Source of the DNA: Dysidea avara | Taxonomy: Eukaryota; Porifera; Demospongiae; Dictyoceratida; Dysideidae | Assembly: GCF_963678975.1 (NCBI RefSeq) | Contig: NC_089275.1 | Location: 36,990,819 to 37,054,818 of the forward strand | Direction of reading: 5' to 3' | Length of the DNA: 64,000 nucleotides | Part shown: piece by piece, positions 20,681 to 32,836 of the stretch | Layout of the letters: every line of letters starts with the position of its first letter | How positions within the stretch are numbered: the first letter of the stretch is position 1 | Position numbers and translations under genes: made by a program | The notes under the pieces: generated by a model | Database searches by the model: none | Seen by the model: only the letters and a program-made list of their open reading frames with translations | What the model was told of the DNA's origin: nothing

Positions 20681-23202
20681 TGGTTGATTGGTTAAGTGAG
20701 TTCATGAAAGGAAAATACTGTAATATGAAGCATAAGAAGCTTAAAGAAGAGAAAGACCCCTGGCCACCTGTTAAAATCAAGTCTTACATAACATTAGCAT
20801 TAATGTATCAGAAGGATATTCAAACAAAAAAGAAAATGACAGAAATAATTTATTTGCGTACAAAAGGTAAAATTTCCAGCATCCCTGAAAAAATTGGTTG
20901 CCAATTGTTAATGGACATCACACAAATATTTAGCCCACAATCTGGTACCGTTCCTAATAGCATCCTCATTGAGGGTCATCCTGGAATTGGAAAAACAACT
21001 CTTGTTAAAGAGATCTGTATTGAATGGGCTGAGGGCAAGTTACTTACTTCAGATAGACTGGTTCTTTTCCTGCTGTTAAGAGATCCTGATGTGCAGAGAA
21101 TTACTAATATACAGCAACTGATAGAGCACTTTGTAAAATTTCCTAGTAAGGCAGCACAACTGCATGATTATTTGGAAAACAATCATGGAAATGGTGTCAC
21201 AATTATCATTGATGGTTTTGATGAACTAAGTGGTGAATTACGCACAAAATCGTTTTTTAAAGACTTAATTGAAAAGGATTGTTTACCTAAAGCTAGAATA
21301 GTAGTGACATCACGGCCCACTGTCTCCACTTCCCTTCATGATGTTATAGACAGAAGAATTGAGATTCTTGGGTTTGACCAAACAAGCAAAAAGCAGTACA
21401 TTGATGAAGCTTTAAAAGATTCTCCTGCTGAGCTGGAGAAATTGTGGAAACACTTTCAGCAATATCCAAATATTGATGCAATATGTCACATTCCTTTAAT
21501 TATGTCCATCATTGTATTTGTTTGTTTGTGTCAACCAGATGACTTGCCACCAACTGCATCAAGAATGTATGAAAGATTTGTCTTGCACACAATTTGTCAC
21601 TACCTGAAAAAGTCAGAAAAAATTCCAGAAGATAAACTTTTTAGCCAAATTGAATCATTGCCACAACAAATTCAAGATACACTTCAACAACTGGAGAAAA
21701 TCGCATTTAATAGTCTTTTAAATGACAAGATAGTATTTACAATTGATGACTTACCTGACATTTGCAAGGATGATCCCACTAGTTACGGACTATTACAATC
21801 TGCTGAATGTTTCTCTTCTGACGTAATTGGCATGCCAACAAAATCGTTTAATTTCCTGCACTTAGGATTACAAGAATATTTTGCTGCCAAATATGTAGCA
21901 TCCTTACCAGAGGATGACGTTTATACACTTCTAAGTATGTCATTCCTTGTTAGAAGTAGCAAACGGTCATCTGAACTTGCATACGTGACCATACCATACT
22001 ATGAAAACATGAGTGCCCGCCTCTCCAACATGTGGATTTTATATTGTGGCATTACTGGTGGACAGTCTGCAGCTTTAAAACGATACCTACAGACATCGTA
22101 CAGAGATGATTTGCTGTTGTTTTCTTCTTCCATGCAACCTTTAAGGTATCCAACCTCAGGAAGGGTATCATCCCAAAAAACCTCTGACCAGGTATCGTTC
22201 ACGCTAACTGTTGCACAGCAAATTTTAGAGGATCCATTAAAGGTTTTGTATTTGTTCCAGTGTTTCCAAGAGGCTCAAGATAGTACCTTATGTGAAAGTT
22301 GTTCCACAATATTATTTAATATTGGCAAGATTGACCTTCGTGGGATCAGGCTCCTCCCACATGAGGTGGTATCTTTGGGATTTTTTCTAATAGAATCACA
22401 CAGGAAATGGAAAGAAGTAGACTTGTGGGAGTGTCACATAGGAGACCATGGTATTAATCTGCTACATAATTACCTTTGTAATAGTAATACAAACATACAA
22501 GGAATAACAATTATCAATTTTAGCTGTAATAGCTTAACAGCTGCATCATCATCTGCTATTGGTGATATTGTTACTTGCTACCGGCCATGCTTCCTAGTGC
22601 TATATAATAACGATATTAACACTGTAAAGGATATTGCTACTGCAGTAATTAAAACTACCACTGTTAAGGATTTACGCATCAGTGATATTAGCCTGCTTGC
22701 ACAAGACGTATCACTAGTGTCTGATATGATGATGTGCTTAGTGGTATTGCATGTTGCTGGCAACAATCTTGGTAATGATGGAGCAATAATACTGTCAGGA
22801 GCATTATCAAAAACCAAAACATTGCAAAGATTAAATATTAGTAGAAATAAAATCAAAACCACAGGAGCTGAAGCAATTGCAAGTAGCTTAATACACAACT
22901 ATTCTCTTAAGTTACTACAGATGCAAAGAAATGCTATAGGTAAAGGTGGGATAACAGAATTTGCTAAAGCTATTACCAGTAATACAGCTCTAGAGGAACT
23001 CTTACTTGATAGTGATGATACAATAGATGAAGAGTCAGCTATGATATTAATGAGGAGCCTCCATCTCAATTATACTGTGAAAGAGCTGATGCTTTCTCTG
23101 CAACTAAAAGATATAGTGTGTAAAGAGGTGGAAGAAATTAATAGAAAACGATGGAAATGTAATTTAACAGCCATATCTGTTTGCTTCTGGCCACCTTATT
23201 GA
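20681..23202 (+). CDS. NLR-type receptor: NACHT plus C-terminal leucine-rich repeats
   Basis: A single long exon, open for 846 codons if read from the ATG at 20662. A strong acceptor (tttcccatag) ends at 20680, so the true exon probably begins at 20681 and an upstream exon is missing. Residues below count from 20662. The P-loop GHPGIGKTT is at 105-113, Walker B IIIDGFDEL at 181-189 and VTSRP at 215-219, which together define a NACHT ATPase. A helical region follows (FLHLGLQEYFAAKYVASL). Ribonuclease-inhibitor-type LRRs occupy about the last 250 residues (LHVAGNNLGNDGAIILSGAL, LNISRNKIKTTGAEAIASSL). Such proteins are cytosolic sensors in innate immunity. No Death or CARD domain is visible, so the N-terminal effector domain is unknown. 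Confidence 0.92.
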
Positions 23203-23982
23203 GTTAACGTACAACCTATAATTATGCTACTTAACTTTGCAACTCTAAAATGTATATGTGTATCCTGTTAGTAATTACATATAAATTTTTCATGCATTAT
23301 TTAATACAGTGCTGTCAGTTTTTGAATCTATGCAGTACAACAAAGTCTGTATATTAGCTATTCCTATCTAGGTTTACGGTGTTGTAGCTGCTGTATATAG
23401 TTAGAACTTTGCATTATGCACTATATATGTAATTACTATATGTATACCTAAAAACTTTTCTAGCCCTTTATTTTATACTCAGCAGTCACGTCAGCAATGC
23501 TGGTATGCTCAAGAAAAAAAAAGAAAAGATCATACATTTACATTGGTATGGTAATTTGAAATGTTGCTAGAAAATGAGTCAAAGTCATCTATGTAGTTCT
23601 AATAGGAATTGTGGTAATAAATCTGACTGAATGATACTAACTATAAATGAATGATAGATAGCGAGTGATAGTTTGTCAGTGATCTTCAATGAGAGATGCT
23701 TCTATACAGGAATTTGTAATCTTAAGAATTTTGGGACTATATATATCCTTTCAATGACTACCTCTTTTTGATATTAAAGTACCAGATTAAAATGTACCAT
23801 TTCATAAGTAGCAGTGGAGAGTTGATGTTCCAAACTAATTATAATGTATGGAATTTTTGTGTAACTGAAAAGTACATGAAGATGGAAACAGTGCTAGTGA
23901 TTCATTTGTATACACAGCTCCGTTTATTTACTAATAAAGCACACACCTGTTGATGATACTCTAATATAAAACAGTAACATTT
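23203..23982. other. 3' flank of the NLR gene, nothing recognised
   Basis: AT-rich, with no gene or repeat identified. A possible AATAAA-like signal was not placed with confidence. A lone CTCTAATA motif is at about 23960. Confidence 0.4.
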
Positions 23983-24198
23983 GTGACCGGATTTGCAAAA
24001 AGGGTTCCACACACATCCAATTTACCAACTTAGACAACTCGTATATTCAGATTGGAAAAGGCTATTGATTTGAAATAGACAGATGAACTCAGAAGACCAT
24101 AGTGCTCTAAAAACATTAATTTCATCCATGCACTAAGTGCATGATGTTGGTGCTCACTACTGACCTGTGTGGAAGACTCTTTTTGCAAATTCAGTCAC
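23983..24198. mobile_element. Small inverted-repeat MITE with GTGACC ends
   Basis: The left end is GTGACCGGATTTGCAAAAAG; the right end reads inward GTGACTGAATTTGCAAAAAG. The arms continue through a GGGTTCCACACA-like segment. It is flanked by short direct repeats that include ATTT. The same arm occurs singly at about 24728-24770, 32888-32928 and 54543-54583. Confidence 0.72.
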
Positions 24199-25964
24199 AT
24201 TTATATTTGGAAAATTGACTCTATTTGTATACTTGTTTTCTGTTGGATCATGTTAATATAGACTCTCTAGAAAGTCACACAGCTACTAATAGGAGCTTTA
24301 TGCCTGTATAGTGAAAAGGTATAGAATACTCACAATCTACATGCATGAATATTACTCTCGGGCAGTCAGACATACATATCAGGCAAAGCCCTCATGCCCG
24401 TGTTACAACTATTATTAATACAGCATACAGTGTATATAGCTACTATTTAACTCAACTGCATTTGCTGCGATTATCAAACTTTCTATTATAGCTATCATTA
24501 CAAAATATGGGTATGGAGTTGTAATATCTATGGTACAAGTATATTTTTTCTTCTTTATACCAACTCTCATATGTACTGATCATGAGTCTCTCATGTAATA
24601 TAATGAAAGCAAACAGAAACCATGTATAAACATTGCCTTGTCCTGTACCATAGTGCATTTGTTGCCTTAAACTCAAGTTTCTATATGTAAGCCTTGTTGG
24701 AACAAATTAGCAAACTTTCCAGTTTATAAAGTGTGGAAGACCCTTTCTTGCAAATCCCCCTTTCACACACAGAAAGATATTATAACTAGAGTGTAAATTG
24801 TTAGTTTGCTCAGTGGCCATGCATGAACGGTTTATGTATATACAAGTTCTATACAGTTGTCATCGTTCAGGGACAGAAAGTATAATTACACGATCAGCAG
24901 AACTGATCATAAATAATAAAATTATTTTGTCATCATGTACCTACAGAAAAGAAATAATATTATTCATATTCTTTACTATAGACTTGCAGTTTTTGGGCAA
25001 TCGAAATAAATCATGCTTACTTTTGGGAGTATGTATAATATTATTGAGTGTAATAGTTTTATGAAGTTTAATGCTGTATAATAGATGTAGGTGCAGCCTT
25101 ATATGGCCTATCACTGTAATTGACACCAGCATTAGCAATAATTAATTGCCAGGTAAATTGTACGGTAGTAGTACTAGTGTTACACCTGATCAACAGGTAA
25201 AATGCCAAAAGTTACAAGAAAACTATACATTGTGATACTGCAGGTGAATAATAGTTAAAATCATTGATTGACACTGCACTAACTACTTTTGGGTAGGATA
25301 TTCCATAACTCTCCTCACAAAAAAAAAAATCTTCCTGGCATCAGTTCTTGAATAATATTTTCTACATTTATGGATTAGTGTTGACACTGAAGAATTCATA
25401 TGAATTGCCATGCAATTTTCAGCACTTCTATTTATAATACAAGTGTTCTCTATACTGCATGGTCACATTATTACAGTGTATCATACTTGACATGTCATAC
25501 AGTACATATGTACAGCTGTACAACCGATAACGTTTTATGTTATATTCACTCTAAATATATTCATCATCTTGCTAAAGTAATTCCAAGAACCATTGACATG
25601 GCAGGAGAGTCCACTGGCTACTAAATGTAGCCTTCACAATGGCTTTTTAAAAATCCAGTAATCCTATTTTATGATATTCATCATTGAGACCAAATGAAAT
25701 GCACAAGGCAATTAATTGGATGTCCCTCTTGTACTAATGTAGACATACATAGTTTGTGATGAAGTTACATAACTAAATGAGCCTTATAAAGCAAATTACA
25801 TGACAAGTTATTATTGTAATGGCTGTAGCCAAGCTAATTCTGATGTCTGAAAAACCTATAACAATAAGTCGATAATGACAAAATTATAATTATTAGTTAT
25901 AAATAGAGCTCTTGTAATGTTAAGAATTTATATTAGATCTCTTTACTTCTAGGATAATTATTGA
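24199..25964. other. Intergenic, no gene recognised
   Basis: AT-rich with no convincing ORF. A solitary arm of the GTGACC family (GTGTGGAAGACCCTTTCTTG) lies at about 24731. Confidence 0.4.
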
Positions 25965-26758
25965 ATAAATGGCAACTATATCTGTTGTGAAAATTTTTAT
26001 GCTTACTGTATGTGTGATAAACTTTGACAGTAAACTGATTCCTGTATAAGTGGCTATGATAAGTTTTAATATGTGACTCAGCCTACAATAATATATATAG
26101 GGCAAGTGGGTACATAAAATTTGCCTATGTTTCTTCAAACATTCATAATGCATAACACCATTATATTCCATCACACTATGGCCATACAATTTTTGAGAAT
26201 TTATTTGAATTTAACTACAGTATAACAAAAATTATACAATGCAAACATTCTATAATTCTAGTACTGAGATATATGATCTGTTAAGTGATGGGGTGTATTC
26301 TGTGCCCACATGCCCTATTTTCACAGGCCCTGTAACATACATATAGTTGTTGGAAAAAGATTACTAACAGTAGACAATAGCAACCATAATCAACAGACTG
26401 TGGTGCAACTGAGGCAGTTCACAACAATTTTAGTAAGTGTCATGCTAGATAGCTCAGATCATACTTGAATCGTGATGCATGCACTACTACACCTTCACTA
26501 ATAACCCTCATCAGTTTCAAAATCATGTCTAATAATTCACCCTTTTTCACAGCTTGGCTGTTTTGGAACAGATTATATGTATATATTTATGCCAAATAGC
26601 AAAATTATATATCCATACAATAAATGCAAGTCTATAGAATCATATATATGCATAGTAGCTATAATATGTGCATGTATTCACAGTTAATGCTGTTATATAT
26701 TATATACTGTGATAATAGGGTGTAGTTTTGCAAAAAAATGTCTTTTACAATGTAATTA

Positions 26759-28991
26759 TCATACATTTGGCACATGGTTTGTAATGTTTGGTAGATTACA
26801 AAAGTATCCAAAATTACGAGACCGTGTGAACATGTCAGCATTAGTATAGAGTGGGAAAAATGGAACCATAAAATCATCAGATTGATGTCCCGTAGTGCTA
26901 ACAGTCCTTGGTATATCATTAGGATACTCTGCATGAGGGTGTAGCTCCAGCCACTTATCTAACATACAATCTACCATGGTATGGTGAAGAATGAAAAAAG
27001 GATCATTTGGTGATGCTCCAATATCACCCATTTGTCCTGTCATTTCAAGTGGAAGACTTGACTTTGTGGTGACATCACCTGTTGAAGTAATGATATGAAC
27101 CTAAACAAGAGAAAGGAGAGTACGCAACAAACAATGACATGAATCATACACTTACTGAAGTATGCATTTGTTTTGTAAGTGCTATCTCAGAAGCGTTGGC
27201 ACACTGAGGATCAAACGAAGGAGCACAGATGCACATTCTGTCTGTACTGCACTCAGTTATATTAAAGTGAATATCATGATCAACAAAACTTCGATAGCTT
27301 TTTTGTGATAGAAGGTTATAAGGTGGAGCATCATAGTTATCAATAGCCATAGCATTGTTTACTTGCTGACTAGTAGGCCAGTCAGGATTGTTGCTACTGC
27401 ATGGATCAGTTCCAGTGAATGGACAACGTTGAAGGGGACCGGTGTTAACATTTGGATCACAAATCTGAAAGGATGCTTGCCAACATATTGTGTCCCATCC
27501 ATCACTGACAATATCTCCAAATACACGAGGAAAGCCACTGACATTCCTTGTTACCCCAAGCTTATTTTCTGTAAAGAGATCTTCTGAGAGTATTCCGTTA
27601 CTAGACCTTTGAATTTCAATTCGCCAGTCCCAATAAGGTAGCCTAAAAGTGTGATAGTCCACTTGTCCCATGCTCTTCAACATATGTTGTATCTCCCACT
27701 CAAGCCACAAGTTGAAGTATTTGTGCCAAGTTGGGAATGCTGGTCCAGTGTGAGCATAATCCAAACGATTTGCTAAATCTAAATTTTAAAAGATGTATGC
27801 ATGTATATATTTATATACGCACAGTATAGTAACTCTGTTAACATTATATACCTACCATACATGCTAGCTTTTAAAAACATATAGCTGTGTACATATCAGT
27901 CCAGTGGCATATCTAGACTCTCTGGTTTGATAGGGAAAAAAGGTAACTGCCTGCTCACAATGGTGCCCCTCCACCAACTATATTATCACTCATAAAATAC
28001 ATAAATCCTTATTATAACTGCATAAGTTTGTTACACTGCTTCTCTGAATAGTGTGATTGCCTTATTAGAGTGATTGACTGCTCTATTAGAGTACTTGATC
28101 TCGCACACAAATTTAATACCTCTGGTATGACACCAAATTCTTTGGTAGGGCACCAGAATTCTTTGGTGGGACACAGCCCACACCTAGATACTCCACTGCA
28201 TATCATTGAATGCTGCCACAAATCAGACAGTGGATGCACACTACAACTTACCTATTGTAAAAGCATCTTTTGCAGCATAGTGATGCATCCAGACATACAA
28301 ATTATAAAGTGATATGTTTGTCATGGAGAGATTTGTGGTTCCTGGAACTGCCTCTTCCAATACAACCATGTACCCTGAGTCAAATGAACGTGACAAAAGA
28401 ATAATATCAATGAATTCAGCCCAGTCACTATCAGTGTAGGTAGCAACAGATCGTCGAGGAAGAACCTGTGACTGGGTGCAACCAGGGCCATAGTGACCAA
28501 ACCTACACTGACTACAGTCATATCCAGAGTAATTTCCAATGCACTGACAAGCCTAAAAAAAGAAACAATAATTATAATAATTAAATCCTGTGGGTTTAGG
28601 TATTGTTAAATGGTGATCATGTACGTATATTTATAGTGTAGTCAATTATAGTGGTATCATACATCTAGGATTAAGTATTAGTACTGACCTTGGTGAAATA
28701 GTGAGGCCAATTGTGACGGACATCAGTACCACTTTTGTCTCTGGTGAAATAGTGAGGCCAATTGTGATGGACATCAGTACCTCTTTTGTTGTATCCAGGC
28801 AAGCTCAATTCAGTACACTGTCCCCTACCTGCATCCTGTCCACAGACACCATCATCTGTAGCTGGACAACACTCCAACTTTTCCAGACTTTTAACATCAC
28901 TGCATGCTGTTGGTATTTGACCATAAACTTCCTGCCCCAACACATATAACAAGGCAATAGCCATCAAAGAAACTTGATCACTTATTTGCAT
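26759..28991 (-). CDS. Secreted tyrosinase, copy A (522 aa, four coding exons)
   Basis: Exons in order: 28991-28689, 28552-28252, 27778-27156, 27100-26759. Phases are consistent and the sites are GT-AG. A signal peptide is likely (ALLYVLGQEVYG). A Cys-rich EGF-like region follows (CCPATDDGVCGQDAGRGQC, then CQCIGNYSGYDC and CRFGHYGPGC), laid out like vertebrate tyrosinase. Copper site A: H191 (VWMHHY), H211 (YAHTGPAF) and H220 (TWHKYF). Copper site B: H407 and H411 (QMHTSVHI), and H449 in NDPFFILHHTMVD. All six ligands are present, so phenol oxidation is expected. There is no C-terminal membrane segment after the last domain, so it is probably secreted. Exon 1 has a 17-residue tandem repeat (HNWPHYFT twice) absent from copy B. 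Substrate unknown. Confidence 0.9.
27902..28198. mobile_element. hAT-like MITE in tyrosinase A intron 2
   Basis: The left end is CAGTGGCATATCTAGAC; the right end read inward is CAGTGGAGTATCTAGGTG. CATATCA lies near both sides. It contains a CTCTATTAGAG pair. The same element is at 50478-50768, so it inserted before the duplication. Confidence 0.65.
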
Positions 28992-29193
28992 TTTAGCTAT
29001 GAAAAAAAATAAGCAAGACAACATAACTAGCTAGCCACATATAATCCATGTACATATTAATAGACAAAATGTTGAGGTTTATAACTATTATCCATGGAAC
29101 TTCACACACACATGTACATTAGCACATATTAATATACTTTAACAGTCTACATAATTATACATTATATAGGCCGCGTACTTCACAAACTGCCAT

Positions 29194-29540
29194 GAGGGGT
29201 GGAGGAAGTAGTTGATATGAGGGGGGGGGGGGCTGGGCTGACCCAGACTTATGGAAGTGAGGTACTACATTGTCTCTGGTTTGGTAAGGTGAGACCAAAA
29301 AAAAAAAAAAAAAAGGTCACAACCAGCTGATAATAGCTGCCCACCTCACCAGCTATGCATTTATAGCTTATAAACTACATACAAATCCTTCTACACACTG
29401 CTCTAATGCTGCGACTGCTTTATTAGAGTGATTGCCCTATTAGAGTATCTCGATCTTTATCACGGTTTTCAGCCCCAAGGATAATTTCGGCGTGATATCA
29501 TTCTGAGGGGGGGCTAAGCCCCCTAGCTACCGCCACCTAT
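29194..29540. mobile_element. hAT MITE upstream of tyrosinase A, left end damaged
   Basis: Matches the complete copy at 51723-52084. Here the left end and target duplication are reduced by a small deletion (catgaggggtggagg). It contains a CTTTATTAGAG/CCTATTAGAG pair and ends CCGCCACCTATG. It lies in the inferred 5' UTR intron. Confidence 0.65.
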
Positions 29541-29646
29541 GATGGGTAGCTATACATGCGGTGATAGCTAGCTACCTGCCTAGCTATCTCTAAATACGTA
29601 GCTACAATGGTCACTTTTACCTGTAATAAATACAGGCTGGCTAGCG

Positions 29647-29934
29647 ATAGTCTCGCGTGGCCAGATCGCTATATCTCGCCTCCTCTTTTTCTTTGTGACG
29701 TCATGTTTGTGAATTTCCATTTTCCACGTAGATCTAACTTCATTGGTTTGTTGTAGCATGGCAAAACATAATTTTACCGCAAACTTCGTGACAGGGCTGA
29801 TAGCTACTGTCGCTACGTAATTTCCCAGCAAGAATCTGTCAACCGGCGGAATTTCACCAGACCTATCTCACCGACCAATGGCATCACAAAGAAAAAGAGG
29901 AAGCAAGATAGAGATCTAGACACGTGAGACTATT
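29647..29934. repeat. Inverted repeat with ~58-bp arms
   Basis: ATAGTCTCGCGTGGCCAGAT through CCTCTTTTTCTTTGTGACG (29647-29704) is repeated in inverted form at about 29878-29934, with about 15% mismatches. It is probably a decayed TIR element. It is also present in copy B at about 52195-52500. The minus-strand ORF 29580-29831 lies inside and is not called. Confidence 0.55.
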
Positions 29935-30114
29935 ATTTGATAAAGGTGGCCTCTCAATGCAGTTGGTCACTAAGACAGACTCCACTGTAAACTCCCCGAG
30001 ATGCTCCCAGTCTGCATAGCGATCCGGTGCTCCGCAAGAGCTAGACTATATACTCCGAGATATACTCCAATCAATACGTAGCTACAGTAGCAATAACAGC
30101 AGCCGGGAACTCAC

Positions 30115-30222
30115 CTAGCTACCAATTGGTCACGTAGCTTTGTCACAATGAAATCCACTCGATAGATATCAACTCTGGTCACAGTATCTAGCTGTTTAAC
30201 TGCAATATCCCTCGCTTTTATA
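30115..30222 (-). promoter_or_regulatory. Candidate TATA box and 5' UTR exon of tyrosinase A
   Basis: On the minus strand a TATAAAAG box (30222-30215) is followed, about 100 bp on, by a good splice donor CTAG|GTGAG (exon end 30115). The next acceptor, ttttttcatag, ends 5 bases before the tyrosinase ATG at 28991. This gives a short noncoding first exon and a roughly 1.1-kb intron. Both copies keep these signals (copy B: 52780-52669). Inferred only from sequence signals. Confidence 0.45.
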
Positions 30223-30268
30223 TGGGTTTCGTGACATCCGGTTATACACGCATGCGCGGTCAATTACT

Positions 30269-31176
30269 ATTTTTCTTTGTTGTTTTTTTCCCCGGGGTGC
30301 CTGCACCCCTTGCCACCACCCCCAGCACCATATGGTAAAAGTGCTGGACAAAAAAAAAACTGTAAACTCAAAAAAAATCAATGAGATGGCAACACTTGGC
30401 CTTCCGAAACAGCAAGGTCAAGTGCTCCTCACAGGGCTGCCACGGTGTGACCTTGCTCCACGCAAGCAGGTCACTGCTGACCTGAGCAAAGAGAAGCTGG
30501 TGGAACATCTAATCCATGATACAACACTGCTGTAAGATTGGCAGTATTGGGAGTAACGCGTTACATAAGTAACGCGTTACGTAATATTATTACTTTTATG
30601 GCAACTAAGTAATATAACGGAATACGCTATAAAAACAGGTAATATAACGCAAGTTACTTTACTTACAAATGTAACGCGTTACCTAAGTAATATAGTTACT
30701 GTAACGAGTCTAATATTACGTAATATTATTACTACAAGTAACGAAGTTACTAATTTCGTTAGTTGTCCTCTGAGTAACGCATAGCCACAACGAAGTAACG
30801 AAACCTACTAAATGAAATTTATTCACCAGCTTCTTACTTAAAACCAAGATTTGCACATTGTCCCACAATGCAATCATATCACGTGATAAAGTGGTACTTT
30901 CACACGTGACAGCTTAAGGCTGTGGACACAAAGTAATATAATATGTAATATTATTATAGTTACTTTATTTTATGAGTAATATATAACTGTAACTAAATAG
31001 TTCAGTTGCAAGTAATATGTAATATGTAACTAGTTACTTTTACCATAGATAATATTATCTATGCTTTTACAAAGTAACTTACCCAACACTGAAGATTGGC
31101 CCCGTTGAGTAGATAGCATAGAAGCTAGACGCTTATAAGCAACTGTAGCTGCACTATACCCATTTGGTCAATTACT
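30269..31176 (-). mobile_element. Copy-A-specific insertion with 11-bp target duplication
   Basis: GGTCAATTACT occurs at 30258-30268 and again at 31166-31176, while copy B has a single empty-site version near 52816. The inserted strand, read on minus, ends in an A-rich tail (aaaaaaacaacaaagaaaaat), which suggests retrotransposition of a transcript. A 67-codon plus-strand ORF (30332-30535) inside has no recognised family. A hAT MITE is nested at 30542-31091. Confidence 0.7.
30542..31091. mobile_element. hAT MITE with TAACGCGTTAC subterminal repeats
   Basis: Starts CAGTATTGGGAGTAACGCG and ends AAGTAACTTACCCAACACTG, a standard hAT-type end pair. The flanking 8-bp duplication AAGATTGG is perfect (30534-30541 and 31092-31099). 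The interior is built of TAACGCGTTAC- and GTAATATTATTAC-like palindromes. No ORF. Confidence 0.9.
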
Positions 31177-32645
31177 GTACTTTACAGCGTTTTTTAGTCT
31201 GTATATTAAACCTTTCCGCTTTTACTACGCAGCAGAAATCACTTATTCTCACAGCCGAGTGTCATTCCAGTGCGGTACAAACTCCAACTGCTTGGCTTAG
31301 CTATAGTATAGGATGGCTATAGCTACAATAAAGCCACCACAAATACAATAATAAGAATCCACATCAGCCAGAGACTGCAACAGTGTAATATTGTACTGTG
31401 TAGGCACGTTCTTTGGCATGTCTTTGACAAAGTTGATGATCTAATTTTAATCTAATAGCTAGCTGCTTACACTGTGAAGTAGACTGTATAGCTATACTGC
31501 TGCACATTAAGTGAGTTGAGTTAGTTAGCTGTTGCTCTGGTCTCCACATAGAGTATTGACTTTACTGAGTTATTGATAGCTTTCACACTTCTTTTGATGG
31601 TGTAACAATTGACTCCTAAGACTGTGACACTTTCTGACTTGTTGACTTGAAGCTGCATAGTGGCGTGTACAAGAGTATAACACTATAGTGTACTTGTATA
31701 CATGTAGGACACCTGTAACATTTGTAGAAGACACAAGAGAAGCACCATGGCTAGATGACAAACCCACTACACTCCCTTACAAACAACTAGCTACTTTAAT
31801 AATTATACACATAACAAATTGACATGCTCATGCTATTTGTGAGTTCTGTCCAACTGTGACAAATATTAGAGCAAATGTTATCCAGTTGTGTATCATTCCA
31901 AATGTCTGCACACATCCAAGAAAATTCATACAAAATAAGTCATAAGGAGGTAGTTGTTATCACTAACTTTTTCTTGAAACTTGATGTATAACTGTGGTAC
32001 CAAATGCTTGTTCATATAAAATAAAAATTGTCTCTCTGTTGACAACATCATTTCTACATATGTTGATCACAATCTTTTACATGCACATACGTAGAACATT
32101 CTATGTCAAAACTAGTTTCAAACAGATAGTCAGCACCGTGACACTCTTTTAACTTTTAAGGATAACATAATGTTTAGAGAAATAAAATTTGTGGTAAACA
32201 CATCAGTTTGCATAACAGATCAGTGCTCCCTAGATCCAAAATAGTAAATACAAATATTTATTGATGTTGATATAATAATAATGTTGATCTTGCTCCCTAT
32301 ACCTACAAATGTTGATTATACGTAGAACTGGTGTTCTAATGTTGCTTTTTGTCAAAACCAGTTTCAAACAGATAGTCACACCATGACACTGTTTTATACA
32401 TAAAATAATTATAACATGATGTTTAGAGAAGCAAAATTTGTAGTAAACACATCATTTTGTATAACAGATCATGTCTTGCTCCATAAACAACACTGGAATG
32501 GACCTGTGTGTACTTTTATTATTTGAGTAACTGGAACCTAATAGCTATATGTACCTTGGGTTAACCAGTGGTATGCTATATTTCTAGATCAGTGTCCAGG
32601 GCTTCCTGGTCAGATTGTTTGGATCAAATGTTCACAATAAATATA

Positions 32646-32836
32646 CAGGTGTCCTCATTTTTATGTGCTCAAATTAACAGGTTCTACAATATGTAGTAGT
32701 AGTACGTAGCTACAGCTGCAGCCACTCAATACTGGGGTTATTATTCCAATATTGAGTATCTAGATGATGCAGCTGCAGCTACGTACTATGTACATATTGT
32801 GGAACTTATTTGGGCACATAAAAATGAGGACACCTG
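32646..32836. repeat. 191-bp foldback element
   Basis: The ends are inverted repeats, CAGGTGTCCTCATTTTTATG and its complement. A second inner palindrome (GTACGTAGCTACAGCTGCAG against CTGCAGCTGCAGCTACGTAC) and a CAATACTGG/CCAATATTG centre make almost the whole unit self-complementary. The copy in block B is at 54304-54491. Confidence 0.8.
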
